Positions 58,401 through 64,000 of a stretch of 64,000 bases of DNA are shown one piece after another (position 1 is the first letter of the stretch; the number at the start of each line of letters is the position of its first letter). A model generated the notes under the pieces. The model worked only from the letters and a program-made list of their open reading frames with translations, was not told the origin of the DNA and did not search any database. The DNA is from Cristatella mucedo (Eukaryota > Bryozoa > Phylactolaemata > Cristatellidae): NCBI GenBank assembly GCA_009760855.2, contig WPIO01000014.1:3898501-3962500 (forward strand), given 5' to 3'. The position numbers were made by a program, and so were the translations under genes.

Positions 58401-61400
58401 ATCTTCAGCTCTATGCTTCACCAGCCCTATAGAAAGCAATATTCTTATAAGGTAGCAATGTAGTTTGGTGAGTAACGTTATTGGCTACGTTCCCGGCAGC
58501 CTGGGCTGATCAACACAGTAAGATCACGAAGGCTTGCATAGAAGGACGGTTTTAAAATTGGGTTAGGACGCCCCTTATCTTTTCAAGTCATTGACTGGTG
58601 TTTAGGATGTTTAATTTTCGTTAGACATATTTGAACAAATCTTACTTCTGTGAGCCGGAAGGTGCAGTCTTGCATGCTGCTCGTTTGCAGCTTCAGCATA
58701 CACGACGGGCTACGCTGCTAACAGCTATGCCGCCTTTCTCTTTTTGACCATAACACCTCTGCAAAGGAACTCCGAAGGTAAAAGGCAAGTGGGATTGAAG
58801 TTAACGAATGCAAGAATTATTACTGTATAATTGTAGTCTTACTACTGCCACAGGTGGACAGATCCAGCCACCCTCGGTGAGCAGCACAAAATAGCCCAAT
58901 AATGTCGGTGAGCCACGGGTTCGAGTCAAACATCGGCTCGGCAAGCGGCATTGTTCTCTCGCTGAAGCGGCTGTCGGCGAGCGCACACGGTCGCAGCAGC
59001 ACAGCCGAGGCTTACTGCCAGCATCGTCCTCCTCAGCAGCAGCGGTGCCGGTCATCGGATCTTTGGATGGTTTCGATGAAACACTGGCGACAGCAGATTT
59101 AGCACCAGGAGCCGATTTCGTCGGCTTCAGTGTCATCTGGATGGCATCTGTGACATAGCAGTCAAAAGCAGCTGCTACCCTGCCGAGCCTAGCGCCTGTG
59201 CATGAAGCTGTGCACACGGGCAAGGAGCATCGGCATGCGCAGACATGCTAGGCGCATACCTGTCTTGGTGGTCACAACTACAGCTTTCTTCATGAGCGGT
59301 CTCTTTTTAGCAGGCGGTGCTTTGTCTGCAGCTGACTTGGGGAACAATGCGCTGGCATCTCCACCAGCACCGTGCGCTGCTGATGCAACCACTTTTGCTG
59401 CCATCGTATCTGCATTCGACAGGAAATGGTAGGTCACACCGGATTTTGCTGGCATGCGTGCATAAGCAGCAGAGGATTGAAAATAAGAGCAGACAGTGGG
59501 TGGTCTAAGGCAGGCTAACACACCCTCAATCCAATCATCTGCAACACTAATCTGATCTGATTGCGAGGCTGAGCCACCTTCTCTCTTACCGTCCTCTTCA
59601 TCGCTCGAAAGTTCAACAGCATTGGTGGACGCCGTGGCCGGCTTGCTGGCTGTCTTAACAGGACTTTGAGCAGCTGCAGGCTTGTGTTTAATAGGGCTTT
59701 TTTTCCTAGAAAAAATGTGACGACTTTACAACATTTGGATGTGCTACACGGAGAAACCGTTAAGGGTAGCACAGCTCTTTCTACTTACGGTGCCACCTTT
59801 TTGGGTTTAAAGCTGCCGTCAGAATCCTCAGGATCTACCGATGTGTCTGCATCCTCATCACTAGCATCAGACTTATCGCCCTTTTTCACTGTTTCATCAT
59901 CGTCGCTTTCACTTTCAAACTTGTAATTGACCTTGGCCGCTGCAAAAGATATTCCATTTCACAATTACAAGGGTGGACAGGAACAGTTCCATTAGGACCT
60001 CTTTAAATACTGCTCAAACATAAAAAATTAGCATCTCACGTGCGCTGTGAAACTAATACAATGAGTGCAAGGCAGAGGTCGGATTCTGTTTGCCAATTAC
60101 AGTCACTTTTGCCAGACAGCTCAGAACTGCTTGGAAAAAAGTCTCTCCTAAATATTTGGTATGGCTTTTAATATTCCCTTTCGGTTGAATCTGCTCCCCC
60201 AAGTAAAAAGGGCATTCCCGAGTAGCAACATCAGGGATGCTACTGCATTGGTCCTCATACACCTGTCGGCAGTATTAGACAAAGTAGTCCACGAAATCAT
60301 GGGCACAGACCATTATTCGCCTGGTCTGATGGTTTCGGCCTCACCTAAATAAGCTTTCTGCATGGTCCTAGCAGCATCTTATGACTGACATTGTCTGCCA
60401 AAGCAAACGACTCTATAAGACTTTACCGGCCATCTTTTAGCACTAAAATTTCCCTTAGAGACATAAGTATGCTAAACAAATGTGATGATGATTCAGCCAC
60501 TTATAACTCTTCTATGAGGATAGGATCACTAAACATGTACTTCTACAAGAATGTGTCCTAGCTCTGCAGTCTTCCATCTATATTTCACAGCAGTTATGAC
60601 CCCATACTTCTGCTTCACTTTCAGCAGTCCAGGTCCCAAGAGAGAGCTTCTAATGGAAGCACTGCAGACAGTATATCCTGCCTCAACCGACATTCTCGAA
60701 TTTTAATGACGACAAAGCTGAGCTTCTACTTGTAGTGAATGCTTAACGTTCTGCAGTCATAAGTGGATTTCCTTTGGTGATTACTGATGAAGCAACTCAT
60801 GGAATGCTCGAACCAGTCATCCTCATCAACAAACATTTGGTTTTTATCCAAAATGTATTCAGCAGGTCATTGCAATGCAATTCCTTTGTCGATCTCATGA
60901 TCCAAAGCAAATGTAGCAAGTGCTGATGAAGTTAGCTTAAGGTGAGAAGAGTGACAAAGAACGAATGGAGAACGTGCTTTAGGATAGCTAAGGACATATA
61001 AGGCTACCGGTATTTGTCGGATGCAAATGCCAAGTTGTATTTGTTGTACCTGGTTGATAACAGGCTTCTGGCAACATGCTTGGTGTAAAAATTACACGAG
61101 TTGTTTAAAACTGGCCATGCTGTCGAAGACCAATATTTACTGGGCACTATGATGCGCTAAATAACCATAACCAAATGCAAGGCCTGCTTAAAGAAGCGAT
61201 GCATAGATCTGCTGCTGTCATGCATGACTAACATCGTACATGTCATTAGCCTCAGGTCACGACTCAGCACCTTTCAAAAAGGCTGCAGTCACGCCATTAT
61301 CCAAGAAAGCAACACTAGACCAAAAGAACTTGAGCAACTTCCGCCCAGTCTCCTTTCTACCGGTCCTATCAAAGACACCGGAACTAGCCGCGGCAGACCT

Positions 61401-63461
61401 TGTATATAGAAACTTCAAACCTTGTCAATAAGTTCTAGACTGGTTTACAGCTAATCACTCCATAGAGTCAGGATTGCTTCGGGTGCATAACGACCTACTT
61501 AAAAATCACACTTAGGTAGAATATCTCTGCTTGTTTTTCCCGATCTTTCGGCAGCTTTTAATACTATCGATCACCAAGTCCTTCCTGAGCGCCTCTCATC
61601 TGGCCTGGGCATCACTCACACTGCACTGCAATGGTTCAGGTCCAATCTCAGTGGGAGACCAGAGTATTGATGTGAATAGACACAGATCATCCAAGGAACC
61701 TCAAGTATGGGGTAGCTTAGGGCTCTGTGCTCGGTCCTGTTCTTTTTTCACGGTTTATACTCTCCCTCTAGCCGATTAATTGCCCGGCACAATCTAGGCT
61801 TTCACTTCTATGCATATGACACTCAGTTGTACCTCTGGTTTGACCCCAATGATGATAAAACCAACTTACTAGTTATGGGCAAACCAAGTGTGATTCATCA
61901 ATTAAAAAGGTTAATGCTCACAATCGGCTCTGCCAGCATATGGCCTGTTGAATCAGCCGAAATATGGGTGTCATTTGGGGACATTACATCCAAATTGGTC
62001 CATGCATTTGTGACATCTCGTCTCGACTTCTGTAACTCTCTGCTTCCTGGTCTACTGGCCTGTGCAATCAGGCGCTTACAGCCTGGGCAAAACTCTACAG
62101 CTAGGCTTGTTTGTCGTGAGGAGCGCAGTTGCCACATCATACCACTTCTTACCAACCTGCACTGGCTCCCAGTCAAGCAACGCATCGACTTAAGGGTTCT
62201 GTCACTCACTTTTAGGTCTCTTCATTCTTTGGCTCCAGCATACCTATCATATCTACTGCCCCATCAGGCTATGAATCGAACCACTCGCTTTTCTGAATCT
62301 AATCGTTTAGCTATCACACCGTACATATCTCAAATACTTTTAAGACCGTGCCTTTAGTTCGTATGCACCCAAAGCCTGGAACTTACTCCAGACTTGCATC
62401 ATCCCCTGAATTGACCACATTTAAAAAGAAACTAAAAAAGCATCCATTTAGTGGGTACAGGTGATTCGTCCTTTACATGGTCATGCGTTCTGGCACTGTA
62501 CATGCTGCCCACTAACCATATTTGCTGACCGTGTGCATGTCACCCCTAACAATTCGATCGTGCTTCCTTTGCAGCAAATTGAAGTGTCTAGAAAGAGATT
62601 GGGTTCTCTGGTGGCGATATATCAAATGTATTATTATTATTATTATTATCATTAAGAGTCCGACAGCCAGCCAAATTCAGGGTCTGCTTAGAGAAGAGTA
62701 CGACAGCCAAACTAGTTCACATGTTTGTGATATCACAGCTAGATTATTGCAATTCCCTTTATCCAAGAAAAGTCTAGAGCTTGCTACCGGTTACGGTCAT
62801 TACCTTCGATCACATTTGCATTTTTTAAAGTCTCAACTAAAGACCCACCTATTTAGGTCTGTTTTCCGTTCGCCCTGGTGAAATTCTCTGCTTTGCTGTT
62901 CTGGCATGCTTTTCGTGCATGATTCAGTGCAAGTTACTAGCCAGTGGACGAGTGTCATCGAGTTTGGTTTTTAGCATGCTAGCCCAAGTATGCTTGCTTT
63001 TGCATGCTTGATGCACTGCAAGTCACTAACACCATGGGTGTTGATTCTCTTCCATCGGGTTTCAAAGCGCCTGGGTAGATGACACTCTCTCTCCGTGCTA
63101 TACAAACCTATTAGTATTGTTATTAACCATGTGACTACACTTAGAGAGGTATATAATTTTAAGACCCCACGAAACAGTAAAGAAAACGTCTTCGAGTAAT
63201 GACCCCACACAAGCAAGGCAAGTTTGCATAAACTAGTTAGGTTAATTTCATAGCACTCCATCCCCTTACCAGCTCTTCTTGTTGGTGCTTTCTCCCGAGG
63301 TGCAAGGTCAACGTCGTCGTCACTAGCAGCTGATGATACGACTTTGCCATTGTCGTCACTGTCGTCTGACCAAGGATTCTTCTTCTTTGGTTTGAACGCT
63401 GTCAGCTTTGTCTGCGTAGTCGACTTGGCTGAAGATGGTTCCGGCTTCTTTCTGGTCTTGA
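55382..63461 (-). CDS. TOP2: DNA topoisomerase II, C-terminal domain (last seven exons, 5' part outside window)
   Basis: Type II topoisomerase passes one duplex through another with ATP, in the nucleus. Its poorly conserved C-terminal domain steers localisation and regulation. Seven exons (63461-63270, 59939-59789, 59705-59590, 59409-59260, 59147-59016, 57362-57085, 55462-55382) join in phase to give about 365 residues and a stop. LTAFKPKKKNPWSDDSDD and VDLAPREKAPTRRAAAKV match the order in human TOP2A (LAFKPIKKGKKRNPWSD, DVPPRETEPRRAATKTKF). Lys/Pro/Ala and acidic Ser/Asp stretches follow, as in the family, and the end RKDIKYCISSDSDF resembles KKPIKYLEESDEDDLF. The catalytic core lies upstream, beyond 64000. 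Introns hold LINE copies in both orientations. Confidence 0.9.
56690..57065 (-). mobile_element. LINE fragment (L2/CR1-like, family C), 3' end
   Basis: FGDRAFSSCAPRV, SLPATVTTFDDHA and RLFQSAFRSPQWTFLLFRCG are the end of an L2/CR1-like ORF. The fragment at 62660-63130 shares SVFRSPW and its surroundings. Confidence 0.75.
57085..57362 (-). CDS. TOP2: TOP2 penultimate exon, Lys/Ala/Pro-rich
   Basis: The acceptor is GTACTGCTCCAG and the donor is GATAAG|GTAAAC. It holds the repeat KKPVAARKPVAARKPAAK, histone-H1-like, then KRKMLSSSEDESK and SGSDVEFDTAIDNDK. Reading through the donor gives a stop two codons on, which could mislead gene prediction into ending here. Confidence 0.88.
59016..59147 (-). 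CDS. TOP2: TOP2 exon
   Basis: The acceptor is TATGTCACAG and the donor is GCTGGCA|GTAAGC. It encodes AIQMTLKPTKSAPGAKSAVA then SKDPMTGTAAAEEDDAG. The frame stays open past the donor, but only this donor fits the next exon. Confidence 0.8.
59260..59409 (-). CDS. TOP2: TOP2 exon
   Basis: The acceptor is TCGAATGCAG and the donor is AAGACAG|GTATGC. It encodes an Ala/Lys-rich segment ending KAPPAKKRPLMKKAVVVTTK, with a basic, NLS-like cluster. Confidence 0.83.
59590..59705 (-). CDS. TOP2: TOP2 exon
   Basis: The acceptor is TTTTTTCTAG and the donor is GAGGACG|GTAAGA. It encodes KKSPIKHKPAAAQSPVKTAS, with SP/TP-like sites, and ELSSDEED. Confidence 0.85.
59789..59939 (-). CDS. TOP2: TOP2 exon
   Basis: The acceptor is ATCTTTTGCAG and the donor is GGCACC|GTAAGT. 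AKVNYKFESESDDDETVKKG and ADTSVDPEDSDGSFKPKK continue the acidic part of the domain, aligned with TKFTMDLDSDEDF of TOP2A. Confidence 0.9.
61230..62656 (+). mobile_element. LINE family B (L2/CR1-like), longest copy
   Basis: In broken frames: FKKAAVTPLSKKATLDQKNL, LSNFRPVSFLPVLSK, GSVLGPV, FYAYDTQLYLWF (catalytic YADD changed to YAYD), HAFVTSRLDFCNSLLPGL and LHWLPVKQRI. The 3' UTR follows with CAATTCGATCGTGCTTCCTT and a TATTAT tail. It is antisense to TOP2. Confidence 0.88.
62660..63130 (+). mobile_element. LINE family C, 3' end, abutting the family-B tail
   Basis: It begins right after the TATTAT tail of the preceding LINE. SQLKTHLFRSVFRSPW, then GTGCTATACAAACCTATTAG and an ATT-like tail. Confidence 0.75.
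63270..63461 (-). CDS. TOP2: TOP2 C-terminal domain exon (first in window)
   Basis: The acceptor is TTTCTACCAG and the donor is AGAGCTG|GTAAGG; it enters with two bases and leaves with one. It holds QTKLTAFKPKKKNPWSDD and DDDVDLAPREKAPTRRA, the most diagnostic topoisomerase II segment here. Confidence 0.92.
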
Positions 63462-64000
63462 CTGGTAGAAATTTAATAGAAGTACTAAGTAAAGCTCACA
63501 TCGCCAAACAATCTATCGTGAGTATGCTCGAGCGAGGTAGAACATAGACATGCCCCCTCCCCACCCCGCCAGCAGACAACCACAAGCTTCCACATAATAT
63601 GCCACACCCGGGGGCCACGACTGGACACCTTCCTTCCCATATCATACGGCAGCTGAAATCCAGCACCACAGCAAGCAAGCCAATCTACTATGTAGAATAG
63701 GTGGACTGCATACGTAGTGTAGTTGGTTGGGCAAAATGATGCAAATCAGATGTATTTTGTTAAGATCTGGGCAACACAATCAAGAACAGCTTAGGTGGTA
63801 CCATCGAAATATAGTAGGATCACAGGTCAAGAACATGATCCTTTCCTGGACTGGGTTTGCAACCAAGTTATTCGTAACCCGGGTCATTCGCCAGTCGAGT
63901 CTTTCGTAACCCGGGTCGTGATTTCCCATAGGCTACTCTAGGAAGAATTTTAATCTGCTCCCAAGCATAGTGAAAACAGGCGGAAAATCGTGCCAGCATT
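63462..64000 (-). other. TOP2 intron, partial
   Basis: I found no further exon with fitting splice sites up to the window end. A short direct repeat containing TCGTAACCCGGGTC occurs twice at about 63869-63918. Confidence 0.5.

Larger units (their letters stand above)
59940..63269 (-). other. TOP2 large intron with LINE insertions
   Basis: This 3.3-kb intron is at least half old LINE sequence (61230-63130, opposite to the gene). In 59940-61230 I see nothing that I can name. Confidence 0.7.

Noticed and set aside
59016-59223. Longer 140-codon reading of the TOP2 exon past 59016
   Set aside because: The GTAAGC donor at 59015 is the only end whose phase fits the next exon; sequence beyond loses the Lys/Ser/Asp character.

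Overview
This is eukaryotic, metazoan DNA. It has spliced genes with GT-AG introns of 0.06-6 kb, LINE and tRNA-derived SINE copies, and long GA, GT, CT and GTCT microsatellites. The LINE/SINE mix and the Ala/Ser-rich coding style suggest an invertebrate animal. I cannot name the species from the sequence.

Three genes can be supported. (1) A supervillin homologue on the + strand fills about 7.6-55.1 kb. I could chain 27 exons with matching splice phases (about 3505 residues if all are used). The order is a disordered N-terminus with the family ERIARYK motif, one 4.3-kb exon coding about 1438 Ala/Ser-rich residues with five PS[YF]MR motifs, a SIADRL-type linker, the gelsolin-like repeats, and a C-terminal villin headpiece ending KKEVGLF. 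The C-terminal half (exons 12-27) is secure. Exons 3-8 rest on splice signals and frame, and the N-terminal start is uncertain. (2) Inside the 6.3-kb intron between supervillin exons 10 and 11, on the opposite strand, lies a single-exon ORF of about 970 codons (33444-36356). It has an N-terminal coiled-coil region, an RS-rich stretch, and a C-terminal membrane segment followed by a 15-residue tail ending GLPPT. This looks like an undescribed KASH protein, the outer-nuclear-membrane partner of SUN proteins. (3) The last seven coding exons of DNA topoisomerase II lie on the - strand (63461 down to 55382). They encode the C-terminal regulatory domain and a 26-residue last exon like the chromatin-tether end of vertebrate TOP2A. 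The rest of the gene lies beyond 64000.

Supervillin and topoisomerase II converge. Their poly(A) signals cross (AATAAA at 55117 on + and at 55063 on -), so the 3' UTRs should overlap by about 100 bp.

The first 7.5 kb, the introns and the topoisomerase introns are full of decayed L2/CR1-like LINE pieces (at least two families) and two tRNA-derived SINE families. One SINE family ends in the same 3' tail as one of the LINEs. A 20-bp minisatellite plus a long purine tract lies at 8.1-8.86 kb. An old broken copy of a multicopy invertebrate Cys-rich ORF lies at about 17.2-17.8 kb.
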